Shown: positions 1 to 11,686, counted from the stretch's first letter. The stretch is 64,000 bases of DNA from Rhexocercosporidium sp. MPI-PUGE-AT-0058 (GCA_020746875.1 JAGTJL010000011.1:1798001-1862000); one strand, 5' to 3'. The notes: a model not told the origin generated them from the letters alone. Numbers and translations are program-made.

Positions 1-430
1 TATTTTATTTAATATATTAATAAGGTTTATAAAAGTATTAGTAATATTAATAATATACTAATAATATTAATAATATAATAATAATAAATATGCCTCTTAT
101 AACGCCCGATTAAGGCTAGGGCCGGCTAGCGTGCGCATATAATTTACCCGAAACAAACGATTTTCTTATTATAATTTTTTTAGCGTGGATATTCATAGCG
201 TAAGAGCTTTAGCGAGACTAGTTTTTAGGACGTGCCCGACGAAATATAAGCGAAACTTAAAATTAACGCTAATCTAACCGGATTCGGTTAGTTAAAAAAC
301 GCTAAGATATATTCTTTTTAAAATTATAATAGATATTAAAGTATATATAGATTTTAAGATGCTTTAAGTCAAAGTACTTATAATTTTTTTCGGCATACCG
401 GTTTTTTCGGCACGCGGGATGGACGTTAGT
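1..430. repeat. End of an AT-rich, RIP-degraded dispersed repeat
   Basis: This stretch is AT-rich with no open frame. Its last 80 bases (about 350-428, ending near GGCACGCGGGATGGACGTTA) match 15889-15966, so it is one terminus of a dispersed repeat whose other copy lies beside the big retroelement nest. Composition changes abruptly to gene-like DNA after about 430. The rest of the element lies outside the window. The family is not recognised. Confidence 0.5.
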
Positions 431-840
431 CGGGTTCTGTGGCCACTTCTAAACACTCTAAGTTAGCGCTGTGGCTCTTCTGGGACGCAAGTTTATCGAG
501 AGCCACCCGGCCGATTGATACCTCCAACAGGAATGATCACCGGTCTCGGCTAGTGCTGAAATTGTTGGAAGTCACGTCTCCAGCACAACAATCGTAGCAA
601 ACCAAGAATCGTACACAGGACTTAATTAGGGCAAATAAAGTATATTGTCAACTGTACAGAACAAAGAACGAGGGTCTCTACCCCGCTTATAAGGTCTACA
701 GATATGACGTACGTAGAACGAGTGCAAAAACAGCCCCACATAAGTATCGCGGGGCCATCAGCTCCCCACTTTTCCTATCCAGCGGTCTCCTTTCTCATAT
801 TGCATAGGCATCCCAATTTCCGCAGAAAGACGAATTCAAC
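431..840. other. Upstream region of the ankyrin-HET gene
   Basis: This is normal-GC DNA between the repeat end and the presumed start of the ankyrin-HET gene. No second gene, tRNA or convincing core promoter motif is visible. It presumably holds the promoter. Confidence 0.4.
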
Positions 841-3746
841 ATGGATCCGAGTCCATATGCTCCCAAAGAAGGAGACTCCTAAGCTCAGCTGCAATATAAA
901 CTGGTCACATTGCTGATGACCGGTTTCGGGGAGCATGATCTCAAAGAGCTCCTCAACAAAATCGAGGACATCAATGTCCTTTACCCGCACGAGTCAATGC
1001 TATCGAAATTCTCGCAAAATGTCCGGATCAGTGTGCTTTACCAAGCCGCTTCTTGTAAAGATAATCTAATCCCCCTCATCCTATCATACGGAGCGGATAT
1101 CCACTTACACAATGAAAGCGGCGAGACGGCGCTCCATGGTGCTGTTTCAGGAGAAAATAGAGACATTGTTCGGGACCTGCTCGACAATGGCGCAGATATC
1201 AATGGCATTATTACACCTACCGTCTCTTATGAAATAAATCGCGGACCTGGGAACCAAGGAGCATACGACAACTTACAAATTGGATATACAGCGTTGCACC
1301 AAGCCGCTTTCCTTGGAAGCGAGAATATGACTCGGTTGTTGCTCGAAAGAGGAGCCGATTTCAACATTAAAGACAAAACTGACAGGACACCTCTCGATGT
1401 TGCATGTGACAAGCAGCATTAAGGGCCATTTTGGGCGCTCACGGAGTTCGGTGCAGGCTATGCAACTACTTTGGATCCTGGTAACCTACCGGAATGGGTT
1501 TTCACTTCCGGCGCCCTGATTCGGGAACCGGAGAAGCTTATCTCTACGCTTGAAATTATGATCTTGAAAAATTCTGCGTTGAGCGAGCACAAAGACCCTG
1601 GATACTGTGTTGATTGTGAAAAATTGAGAAAGGAAAATATCGAGGCCTTTCAGCAAAAGAATGACAACGTTGCTCGATGGAGAGGGAATAGGTCATTTAA
1701 TACACCCTTCTTGAAACGCTGCCTTCTCTGCCGTTCTGTCATTGCTACCCTAGGACAGTCTGTGAGTTTTAACTGCATAGAGACACCTACTCCGTCTCAA
1801 TCTAACCTGACTAGGATAATGATTCTATACTTGCTAATTTATCGAACTTGCAACTGAAAAGAGAAGAGAACACAAATGATTTCGCGACTCTTGAGCCCGT
1901 GGTCACAACGTATGAAAACATTTCTGGCCGGCAGGGAGTGGTATGGCAGCCAACCATCACGGAAGAACTACTCTCACTCCTTGACCACATTGAGCAATGG
2001 CAGGATGTGGATACTGGATCCAGACCTGCTTTTGCAATAGCAGCATACTGGTTTCACAAATGTCTAACTCAACATCCGGGCTGCGGGTACGGAGATCGCA
2101 TTTCAAAACTTCCAAGCAGACTTCTGGATGTTGGCAATGGGCAAGACCAAACTGTGCGCCTGTACGTGAATGGCGAGAATGAGCGCGGTATCTACTGTAC
2201 TTTGAGCTACAAATGGCATGCTCACACGTTCTTCACTACGACTCGTTCAAATATCGAGCAGCTACGTAGCAAAATACCTGTCGATCGGCTGCCGAAAACA
2301 ATTCAGGATGCCATTACAATCACACGCATGCTAGGCGTAAGATACCTTTGGGTGGATGCAATCGCAATTATCCAAGATGACTCAGAAGATTGGACCTGCG
2401 AAGCTTCTCGAATGGATAGTATCTATCGAAATTCCATTCTTACAATTGCAGCAGTCGATGAGCCGAATAAAGACGGTGGCATTTTTCGGAGGCGACAATA
2501 CAACCCACGACCATATAAGCGGAAACAATGCCCGGATATGAAACCTGGATACTTCGACTACAACCACCCTTTCGTCTATTTCTCGACGAAAGCTCGCGCT
2601 CGACCATCCGGTGAACTCGATACACGAGGATGGTGTTTGCAAGAGCAGCTCCTGTCGCCACGCATATTGAGTTACGCCGACAGCGAGCTATTCTGGGACT
2701 GTGCTGCAACTCATGCATCTGAGTCTTGGCCGGGCGGAATTTCCCGCCCCATAAGGGCATCTGAACAAGTGGAGACTGGACTCTCCGTGGAGGATTTGCA
2801 AATGCTGAAGTCCTTTGTTACGAAGCATGACGGTAAAGGACAAGAACTCATAAGGGAGGAAAAACGAGTGGCCTATGAGCTATGGCGAAAAGCTGTGGAG
2901 GACTTCATGAATCGGAATCTCACGCAAGAAACGGATCGACTCATTGCAATCAAGGGGCTGGCTTCTCTCTTAGGAGGCTGGGTTCACGACAACGCCGTCT
3001 CAGGAGTCTGGAAGAACGACCTGGCAAGACATTTGCTTTGGTGGGTGCACACCATACGTCACCCAGACCTTCGGCTTAAGAGACCTGTCGTCTTCCGCGC
3101 TCCATCGTGGTCTTGGGCATCAGTTATTGGAACAATAGACTACAGAAATATCGGGCCTTACAGAAGTCCAGACGACGACATGGTCGATTTGGGTGCTAAG
3201 GGTATGCCATTCCAGTCTCTTATCACCCTGTTAGATGTGCGGGAGGATGCAGTCACTGTCAACGGCTACATGGTGAAAGCCTACACGCGCGACAAAGAGA
3301 ACGGCAAATGCCTGTACTACTCCTGCTGGAGAAGTGTTAAATATCCAGGCTGGCGAGTCTTTTTGAGCCCTGGACCTCCACCAGAGCGAAATGATCCAAA
3401 GCTCGATGCGGAGGAGCTTGTGGAGTCTGAGGGTGACGAATTCGATGGCTTACCTCGTGTATATGTCAACTGGTTATCGCAGAGACGGTTGTCGCCGCAG
3501 AGGCGCACAACCGACTGCTGGGAGCCGTGGTTCCCTGACACTGACGACGATTTTCCATCGGAGATGTTCTGCTTATTGGTTGGCATTGAGCATAACAATC
3601 AACTTTGTCTCTGCCTTGTGCCAACTGAACAAGGAGACAGTGAACATCCTACATACCGTCGAATCGGGGTGTGTAGCTGGTATCTTGGACATGTTGATAT
3701 TGGTGGTACTGGTAAGGGAACACTGGCTACGAGAACAATTGTGTAA
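841..3746 (+). pseudogene. Ankyrin-HET domain protein, decayed (two in-frame stops)
   Basis: The gene belongs to the fungal HET family, whose members govern heterokaryon incompatibility and related allorecognition cell death. The likely start is the ATG at 841 (MDPSPYAPKEGDS). The frame then meets TAA at 880-882 and runs on in the same frame into ankyrin repeats (TALHGAVSG near 1130 and TALHQAAFLG near 1290, each followed by a GAD motif). A second TAA lies at 1420-1422, and the frame is open again after it. A 53-base intron (1762-1814, GTGAGT...CTAACCTGACTAG, phase 0) joins it to the HET domain, with CTLSYKWH, LPKTIQDAI, RYLWVDAIAIIQDD, DW and NSILTIAA at about 2195-2450. The long C-terminal part ends at 3746. 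The first stop reads as CAA to TAA, the change RIP makes, and the gene lies between RIP-degraded repeats. The second stop could instead mark a small frameshift, since the next frame reads AILGAHG. A shorter protein starting in the HET part could still be made. Confidence 0.75.
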
Positions 3747-4088
3747 ATAGCATCCTATTTGTTGTGCCCGAGCTTTTAATTCTGCCATGCTCGAAATATC
3801 TAGCTTTAAATCTTAGGCTGACATTTATTCTTTAATTGCGTCCGTCATGAAATGCGGCGCTGGGTCGTTTTACCCTAACCAAATTGCGTTAGTCGCTCCG
3901 ATTCGAGAAAAACATACAGTGCTTTGACTTTCAGCATCTCAAATTCCACACCAGCTTATTATTCTATAAAAATAGAAAGTCAGTAGTATTACACAACTAT
4001 TTATTAGCAATGTGACCCCTTCTAAAGAAAATTTATATTTATGTCGCTTTTTGCCTAATTAATAGGAAGCCTCTATTAGGCTTTTGTA
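3747..4088. other. 3' flank of HET gene grading into AT-rich DNA
   Basis: There is no gene here. Normal composition continues to about 3990, then the sequence becomes AT-rich, which marks the edge of the RIP-affected compartment. Confidence 0.5.
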
Positions 4089-4283
4089 CGAGCCCTTTAC
4101 TATAGCTATATTAGCAAGCTTTTATTATCTCTTATATGTCTTAAAAATTCTTATTTAAGCTTTAGATTTACATTTTTTAGTCCGAGACCTTTATAAGCTT
4201 TATAACTGCAATAGCGCGCAAATAATTGTAAGGCCGCCACGCGGTTCGGGTGCTTCTGATCGATAGAGTTAACGATTCTCAGC
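4089..4283 (-). repeat. Inverted copy of the dispersed repeat at 15543-15731
   Basis: The reverse complement of this segment matches 15543-15731 along nearly its whole length. Landmarks are GAGAATCGTTA, CGATCAGAAG, GAACCGCG and TCTCGGACTAAA. Differences are mostly C/T or A/G transitions, as RIP would leave. The family is unknown and no coding capacity is seen. Confidence 0.6.
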
Positions 4284-4809
4284 TAGCAGGGACTGACCTT
4301 ATACCTGCTATAAAGCTTTACTTCGTATATTCAGTAAATAGTTACTGCAAGACATCTGACTATTTTGTATTGCAAGCATAAGATAGAAAACTAATTATAT
4401 TATCCTTAGACGTCGCGTACCTTTTTACTTACATAGGCGATATTGTTAGAAGTCATATAATTCCGTCAGCTTATTTTAAAAGATTCCAGAAGCAAGTAAT
4501 TATTAAACTGCTATAAAGTCTTAAGCTCCCTTAGAATCCTTATAAAATAGAAATAAAAGTAAAAGGGATATTATATTTAAAGCTTTATATATTATATATA
4601 AGTAAGTATCTTTTTATATTTATATTAATTAGTTTAGCCTTAGTCGAATCTGAAGATATGATAATCTCCTTGCCGAATGCCTTAAAATTATAATCCTGCC
4701 TTATATAGCTTTATAAGTAGGTCGATAATTAATAAGCAGTTAAAGATACTTAATAATACTTTTTACTAGTTATTCACTAATTACGTATAAGGTCGGAATG
4801 TGTTTACTA

Positions 4810-4977
4810 CTAGGAGAGAAGGCCACGGACCTAACCGCGTTAGAATGGCCCTCGAGCGTTTATAGCGTCGCTCTTATCGCTGCGTCCTAGAGCCGCACCG
4901 TCTCGTGTCAGAGCCCAATACGATCCGCTTGCCGTTAGGAGAGAAGGCTACGGATGTAACCCCGCTAGAATGACCCT
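4810..4977 (+). repeat. GC-rich islet with a ~42-bp direct repeat
   Basis: Two near-identical segments at about 4810-4853 and 4936-4977 share AGGAGAGAAGG, CTACGGA/CCACGGA, TAACC and TAGAATG. They lie in a GC-rich islet that stands out from the surrounding AT-rich DNA. No open frame accompanies them. It may be the subterminal part of a transposon. Confidence 0.5.
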
Positions 4978-5781
4978 TTAATATTTAAAGCATTATAGTT
5001 TAATATACTTCTACTTTAGGTTTTCTTTAGATTTAAGGCGGAATATATCCCTCGAACTTTTCTCGAATAATACTCTTCTTTAAGGCAAAGATAAGAGCTG
5101 AATAATATACTTAAAGAAGCGCCTGTTCAATAATCGATTAGTTAGATACGGCAAATCGCGTTATATTTTATATAAATACATGTAAATTAAGACTTTTATT
5201 AATCTTATTCATATTAAGATAATCTAATAATAATAAGATTATATAAAAACGTACCTAAAGATTCTCGAGCTTCTAAATCATAATCACGCTTTTTAATATG
5301 CTTTTTAATAGGCTTATCGCCTTAAGCTAATACAAGAAGTACTAGTAGAGGAAACTATAAACCCGGCCACTGTCCTCGAGGTCTTTAATTATATCTTCTC
5401 TTATTTAACATTCGAAGAGATAATCTACTTAATAGAGATAAGAGTACCGCATTATAACGAAGGAATCAAGATCGCGCGGTTTTATTTAATCGATAGAAAT
5501 TTCGGGAGCCCTTAAATTATAAATATTACGCCGTAATATTATGAATATAACTTGCAGTAATTAAAAGAAGATGCTATTATATACGCCTTACGCTTTAAAG
5601 GGAAGTGGTTCTTAAAGTGCTTTTTTAATTGAAAAGTCCTTTACTAACTAATACACAAAAAGATTCGTACGTTTTCGAATTAGAAGAAAAGATTTATAAT
5701 AACTTAAGATTTCTATTAAAGCTTTATATTCGCTATTAACGCTATTAGGCATTTTTACTAAAATTGCTAGCTCGTCAATTA
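4978..5781. other. AT-rich RIP-degraded DNA, no gene seen
   Basis: The sequence has stops in all frames and heavy TpA enrichment. Patches such as AAGAAGTACTAGTAGAGGAAAC around 5335-5560 look like mutated coding DNA of a transposon, but no domain can be named. Confidence 0.4.
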
Positions 5782-6161
5782 TCCCCTTAAGTGCGATTCG
5801 TCGCACAGCCTGAAGAGCGCTGTAAGTGGCCCTGTAGCGAGTTATTAATTAAGCGAGCCTCACTAAACTCAGGCTATTAAACCCCTTGCACATACTATAT
5901 AAATCAAGACCTTTTAGCAGTGTCGATTTTATTTATCTCTTATAATGTATATTAGAACACTCTCCGTTATTACAAAAGTATAATTGATATTATTTACAGC
6001 CAAAATTAGAAGCACTTCGGCGGCTAATACAAGAGGGTTTATTTACCTCTTATTGACATCCCGCAGTAGCGCCAACATGCCCTGTAATGCGGGGCCACTT
6101 AGCGTACCCTTCCTTACAGGCGGCACAGCCTGAAGGCCTGTGCGAGTCGCACTTAAGGGGA
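5782..6161. mobile_element. 380-bp MITE with 19-bp terminal inverted repeats and TA target duplication
   Basis: The left end reads TCCCCTTAAGTGCGATTCG. The reverse complement of the right end reads TCCCCTTAAGTGCGACTCG, which is 18 of 19 identical with one transition. Both ends are bordered by TA (5780-5781 and 6162-6163), as in Tc1/mariner-type insertions. An internal CACAGCCTGAAG occurs near both ends in direct orientation. There is no coding capacity, so it is a non-autonomous element. No autonomous partner is seen in the window. Confidence 0.7.
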
Positions 6162-6342
6162 TAATAAGCCGATACACAGTCGATACGACAGCTAATATAC
6201 TTATATAAAGCTCAGAATCATTTAATGCCGTGATTTAATTTAATATACGTAATAAAATATATTAAGTCTAAGTAGCAAGGCTTTTAATTTCTAAACGGCT
6301 TCTATCTTAAAAGATTCGATAGCTCTTAGTAAACTAAATCTG

Positions 6343-7283
6343 AGTCCCCCCATCACCATTTGGACCACCTTCACATTTGGACCACCCCGCATTTTTCACT
6401 GCTTTGTAAATACTTATTAATAACTTTATAACGCTTTAATTTATTTATAATCTTCTATAAAATCCGATTTTTTTTATTAAATCTGAATTTAAAGCTATAA
6501 TTTCTTAATCTTCAGCTGCAATTTAAGCTCTTTAAATAGCTTAAATATTCGTAAACTTAAAATTTAAGCTAATTTAAACTTTTCTTTTTTTCCGTAGCTA
6601 TAATTAATCTAATTTAAATTCTAATTATTATATCTTTAGCTCTGCCTGCCTTAATACGAAGTCCTTTTAATGAAAAGCGTTAATAGTTTTATTAAAAAGT
6701 AGTTGGCGTATTAAAAGATTATTATATAAAGATTTAATTAAAGTATTAAGCTATAAACGTAATTCCTTCTCAGCCTTTAAAGTAAATTATATAATTAATA
6801 ATTCCTTTACGTGCTTAATAGCCTAAGATTTCTCCGTAGTATCATTTTTAAGCTTTTAATTACTATTTTCTAGTAGTAATCGACTTATTAATAGTTTTGC
6901 TATACTTACTGGCTATAAGCTAGTAGCTCTTCAGTCAGCTTTAATATTTATACTCGTTAAGCTCTTTTTCTATGCTTTATAATAATATATTAAGAAGTTA
7001 CGCTTTTTAATTAAAGTAAAACCAGTCATTAATATTAAAAGATTAAGGTGTTTCCGATAAGATGCCTTAAAATAAGAGAAATTAGATAAATTCAAAGGTT
7101 ATAAGATATACAACGTATATTTATGTAAAAATAATAAAAATATATTATATTTTAAGTACTTTAATATGAATTCCGTAGTCTTATAACTTTTATAGCCGTT
7201 TAGGACTAGTAATCGGGGTTTTTGATTACGTAATTGCGTCTAAGAGATAAAGACCTTTTTTAGTTATTTTAATACAATAGTAT
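6343..7283 (-). mobile_element. Truncated Fot1/pogo-type DNA transposon, RIP-degraded
   Basis: It is homologous to the left half of the complete element at 43630-45433 over about 900 bases. The left terminus starts AGTCCCCCC and carries two copies of ATTTGGACCACC. The minus strand around 7100-7260 encodes the mutated DDE transposase C-terminal section, with a counterpart of the 'EFMWECFK...NIYLLFLPPHTSH' type region. Homology stops at about 7283, so the transposase N-terminus and the other inverted repeat are missing. Stops are frequent. Confidence 0.65.
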
Positions 7284-8559
7284 CGGACAGAAGTAACGAA
7301 GGCTATTTAATAGTTCAAGAGCTTTACAACTAACGTAGAAAGTAAGGATTTAAAAGATATATTTAAGTAGGCGTTAACTTTTATAAAAGAGAACCGTAAA
7401 CTAAATATATATATACGTAAATACTTACAAAAGAATATACATAACTAATAGACTACGTTAATGTGAGAATAGGCGAGCCAATCAGAATGAGGAAGCGCAG
7501 CAGGTGAGGACACGTGATTAAAGAGAGAGAGAATTGCTTTGCTTGCTTGCTTGAAGAGCTAGAAGAGCTCTTCGATAGTTATATACAAAATAATAGCTTC
7601 TCTAGAAGCTTCTACGATTACGTAACTGATTACGTAGCTTATACGAGCTACGTAATTGAATACGAGCGTAATTTCCTGGAATACGAAGGTAATTTCCGGG
7701 CCGCGTAAGCAGTGGAAACTCCTTCGGCTATTCTAGAGTAGAATCGGCACGAGTTACCGAAGTTAAATCTAACATAATTTTTTATAATAATTAATAAACG
7801 GTTCGGTTAATCGTTAGTAAAAATCAGCGTATATATATTAAATTGCGCCACGTTAATATTCAGAATATATAATTACGCCAGGAGTTTTAAAAAAAAAGTA
7901 CTTTTATAATAAAATGTTTTCTTATAAGTTATATATTAGCTAACAGAATTATTAAAAACCTCTCTCGACAGAAATTTAAAGTATTTATTACTCTTATTAA
8001 CTTAATAGAAATTTGTGCTTAACTGAAATAACTCCTTTAAGAGACTTGCTTTAAAGTAATTTTTATATGTATTCTTTACCTTTTATTTATTCGTAGAGTA
8101 ACTATATAATAAGCTTACCTTTTAATTAAAGAGCTTTATTTATAATATTATATATTCTTTTATAAAATTCTCTTTTATAAACTTTTATTTATAATTCTAT
8201 TTTATCAAAAATTAACTAAACTTAAAGGTATAAATTATTATATTTTGAAAAGTTAATTACTCTTAACGATTCTTTAATTTAAAAGTAAATATAAGCTTTA
8301 GTTTTTAAAATATAAAGAAACCCTTAAAAAATAAAAGGGTTTTAAGCCTTAAAAAAATAACTTATTTATTAAAAAGTAAAAAGCCTAAAACTTCTTAAAT
8401 TAATTTACTCAAAACATTAGCTATTATATTAACTATCTCGTCGACGTAAGTAATTTAGGCTTCTTATTTAAAAATAAGAATAACTTCACGAGCAGATATA
8501 GCTTAAAAGGCAAGAATATTAAGGCCTAGGCTAAAGGCCCGAGCAGCTCCGGTAATAGC
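7284..8559. other. AT-rich DNA with a GC islet at about 7460-7760
   Basis: Most of this is RIP-like AT-rich DNA. The islet holds one 64-codon open frame (7514-7708, +) rich in Tyr, Glu and Phe. The frame depends on the short direct repeats GATTACGTAA/GATTACGTAG and GCTACGTAATT, and there is no recognisable domain. I treat it as repeat sequence rather than a gene. An ACACGTGAT motif lies at 7511. Confidence 0.35.
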
Positions 8560-8971
8560 TATAAGATTATATTAAAGCTTTCCACGCATATCCGGTAGCC
8601 CGCAAAAGATTACTTTAGGCTTACGTATACTCGGCAGCTCGGCAGCTCGCAAAAGACTATTCTAAACCTAAATAGCTCGCAAGAGACTACTTTAAGCTCA
8701 AACAAAAGCTAATTCTAATATAAAGCTAGTCTTGATACAAAGCTAGTCTTGATACAAAGCTAGTCTTGATACAAAGCTAGTCTTGATACAAAGCTAGTCT
8801 TGATACAAAGCTAGTTCTAAAACAAAGCTAGTTTCAATAGAAAGCTAATAACCGATGTGAAAGCAAATAGCCGATGCGAGTGCTAAATAGCTTGGCGCCT
8901 AAAGCAGTTATATAAACCTAGTTTCCCCCGAAGTAATAGAATCATCATTCATACTAAATCTATTGTTTTCA
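8560..8971 (-). mobile_element. Solo LTR, family S, with 5-bp duplication ATAGC
   Basis: On the minus strand it starts TGAAAACAATAGATTTAGTA and ends with ATAATCTTATA, and it is flanked by ATAGC on both sides (8555-8559 and 8972-8976). It shares its first ~75 bases and its last ~20 bases with the solo LTRs at 11053-11474 and 31762-32131. Inside are about five tandem copies of a 17-bp unit (AAAGCTAGTCTTGATAC, about 8723-8812). No internal retroelement region is attached, as expected after LTR-LTR recombination. Confidence 0.85.
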
Positions 8972-10129
8972 ATAGCCTTAACAATAATAGCAGCGCGAGC
9001 AGCTTTAGTAGTAGTAATAATAATAAGATAATTAATTACTCTTTCGCTACTTTTCTTAACGAAAAGAATACTTATAACAGCAGTAATCTTCTTTTTAATA
9101 ATATAAGTATAAGCTGTAAAAACAGCTAAAAGCTCTTCCTCTACTTTTAAGAAATTAATTAATTTAATTTAATTTCTTAAAAATAAAACGAGTAACTTAT
9201 TATTCTCCTTATTATTATTATTTTTATTATTACTTTTAAATTTATTAATAGCTCTTAAAACAACTCTATTACTAAAACCGACAGCAGCGCTAGCAGTAGC
9301 TCTACTAATATTGTTATCCTTAAGGGCGGTATAAACCGGGATTCTTAATTGTTTTAATTCTGAAAAAAATTAATAATAATTTAAGAAGTAAAAAAGGAAT
9401 AGCTAAATTAATTTACTTTCTTATTAACTTTATTTTCTAACGTATTATAATATGCGAGAAAGAAGCTTAGGTAATAGCGGAAGCAATTATATACTTATAG
9501 CCGGACGAATAAGCGAAGCAGCGAGCATCCTTTCTAACGGTATTATAATATTAATCGTTATATTTTATTTAAAAAGCGCTATTAATATAACTTAAATAAA
9601 CTATTATACGAGCACTTATTAACTGCTTTAAAGCCCGGGGAGTAATAGCGGCATGGCGAGGACGAGAGCAATCGACAGTCGTGCCTTAGCGACGACCTTC
9701 TTCTTATTATTAATAATAACTTTAACTTATTATAAATTAGCAATTATTTTTTAATTAAATAATCTTTAATTAATTAATCTCCGATTAATAGATCGAAACT
9801 AATAAATTAAAAATCGAGCCACTTACTTTGCTTTAGCGAATAGATTGTCGTTCTTTTATAATAATTCTGGCAAAGCGCTTAAAGACACTTATATTATTTA
9901 AGGGAGCAGCTAATTAATTAATGAATTAATTAAGTAATAAATCGGGAGTAGTCAATTTATAAGTTATTAAGTGTTTATAAATTTAAGTTTAATAAGAAAA
10001 TCGCTAATTTATATTATTAAGTTGTTTATTTAATTACCGTATATAAGTGAATTTATTTACTTAAATTCTTCTTATTATTTACTCTTACTTAATATAACTA
10101 ATTATAATAGTAGTGACTTATTATTATTA
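8972..10129. other. AT-rich RIP-degraded DNA between solo LTRs
   Basis: No gene is seen. The sequence is rich in TTATTA-type runs, with a slightly GC-richer stretch around 9620-9700 that I cannot assign. Confidence 0.4.
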
Positions 10130-10515
10130 ATTGCCTAAGAGATGTGTCGTATAAACACAGGCAACTGCTCCTTAAGTACTGCACGTACTTTAATTAGGTT
10201 CTGCTACTATAAACCGCATTTAAGAGAATAATTATTTCTTTTGATTTTCTACTGTAATTTTGTAGTATAGAAGTGGATCAAAGCACTGCGAGCAGTTGTA
10301 GTTGAATTGAAGTGATTAATTATTCTACTAAAAGCTCTAAGAATCAGGAGAAAACAGTTGTTCTCCTGAAGGCGGTCTACAGTAGCAGAATCTAATTAGG
10401 TCACGTGCAGTGCCAAGAGAGCAGCTGCCCGTGCCTATACGACAAATTTAAAATAATAATTAATCACTTTAATTCAATTAAAACTGCTTGTAGTGCTTTA
10501 ATCCACTTCTTCACC
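10130..10515. repeat. Inverted, permuted duplication of two segments (P-Q...p-q)
   Basis: Segment P (about 10147-10233: GTCGTATA, TGCACGT, TAATTAGGTTCTGCTACT) is repeated in reverse complement at about 10356-10447. Segment Q (about 10270-10326: AGAAGTGGATCAAAGCACT, GAAGTGATTAATTATT) is repeated in reverse complement at about 10452-10510. The order is P-Q then p-q, not the P-Q-q-p of a simple palindrome, so the second half is both inverted and permuted. Mismatches are mainly transitions. There is no coding capacity. Confidence 0.6.
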
Positions 10516-11052
10516 ACAAATCATTAAGTAATTATATTAATATACCGTCGGTTCGCTATTTTTATTAATAATATATGATTATATAATGCGAAGCAATTAT
10601 TAAGAAAACGAAGCTAGAGCTCTGGGCGCCTTACCGTATTCGTTATATGAATTGCAGTGCGAAAGACGTGAACTTTCATTTTATTTTTTATTTTTATTTT
10701 TTTTTATTTTTTTAATTAGTAAAAAACGAATTACTTGAAAAATTTAAAGAGTTGACTCTTATATAACTACTTTAAGCTTAAAAGCGCTCGAAGCACTCCT
10801 CGCCGTTATTACTTATAATTTGGGTGACGCTCCCTCTTCTCTTGTCGAAGAATCTTCTCTTTAAGCTTATTAGCTTATTTCGAAGGTAAAGTAAAAAAAA
10901 AAAAGGTAGTATTGATTATAACGAAACTAAAATAGTAATATAAGCCATAAGCTATAACTTAACTATAAGATTTTTGAGATATTATTAACTAAAAAACGTA
11001 AGTGCGAAAGTTTGCGCTCTCTTTTTCTTTTCTCTTCGAAGAATATTAATAT
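10516..11052. other. AT-rich DNA with a fragment of the Clr5-flanking repeat
   Basis: Around 10830-10890 there is a short copy of the motif CTTGTCGAAGAAnCTTCTCTTTnAGC. The same motif closes the repeats at 11687-12310 and 14853-15500. A small open frame at 10963-11151 (-) is low-complexity and probably not a gene. Confidence 0.4.
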
Positions 11053-11474
11053 TGAAAAAAAGAGATTTGGTATGAATGATGATTCCATTACTTCGGGGGA
11101 AACTAGGTCTATATAACTACTTTTAGGCGCCAAGCTATTTAGCTCTCGCATCGGCTATTTGCTCTCGCATCGGCTATTTGCTCTCGCATCGGTTATTAGC
11201 TTTATATTGAAACTAGCTTTGTATCAAGACTAGCTTTATATTACCAGAGCTTCCGGGGTTTAAAACACGGAAGCTTAAGGCTTCTGAAAGCCACTGTTTT
11301 AGCCCTGAATAACCATTTACCAGAAGCTTAAAGCTTCCGAGGTTCAAAGCACGGAAGCCGAGGCTTTATGCGAAGCCGGAGCTTTATGCAAAGGTAGTTG
11401 AGTTATGGAAAAGTATGCTTAATATAATCTTATATTATTAAGCGAGTTTAGCCGAGGCTTAATATAATCTTATA
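11053..11474 (+). mobile_element. Solo LTR, family S, with 5-bp duplication AATAT
   Basis: It starts TGAAAAAAAGAGATTTGGTA and ends ATAATCTTATA, and it is flanked by AATAT at 11048-11052 and 11475-11479. It contains three tandem copies of CTCTCGCATCGGYTATT near 11143-11195. It is in opposite orientation to the copy at 8560-8971, so the pair looks like a long inverted repeat, but each has its own distinct target duplication. Confidence 0.85.
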
Positions 11475-11686
11475 AATATTAGCCTGCGGCTCATATAAAG
11501 CTTTCGAAATACCTAGTGATTGAGATACATAAACCCCTGCCCTGCCCTATCTCTTTATTAGCACGAGCCTCAACAAGGGCTCAAGTCTAATTATCTGAAT
11601 ATAATCAGTCTTTTTATAAGGCGAAACTATTAAAACTACCTTATATGACACGGGTTTATTTATCTTATTTACCAAGTGCCTTCGAG
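11475..11686. other. Spacer between solo LTR and repeat, no gene
   Basis: This is AT-rich sequence without an open frame or a recognisable repeat boundary. Confidence 0.4.

Noticed and set aside
7514..7708. 64-codon open frame in a GC islet
   Set aside because: It is built from short direct repeats, has no domain, and lies among transposon debris.
8700..8830. Possible CRISPR-like array (regular 17-bp repeats)
   Set aside because: The units are directly contiguous without spacers and lie inside an LTR of a eukaryotic genome.
8560..11474. A 2.9-kb DNA transposon with ~400-bp terminal inverted repeats
   Set aside because: Each arm has its own different 5-bp target duplication and TG...A ends, and a third copy stands alone at 31762. 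They are solo LTRs.
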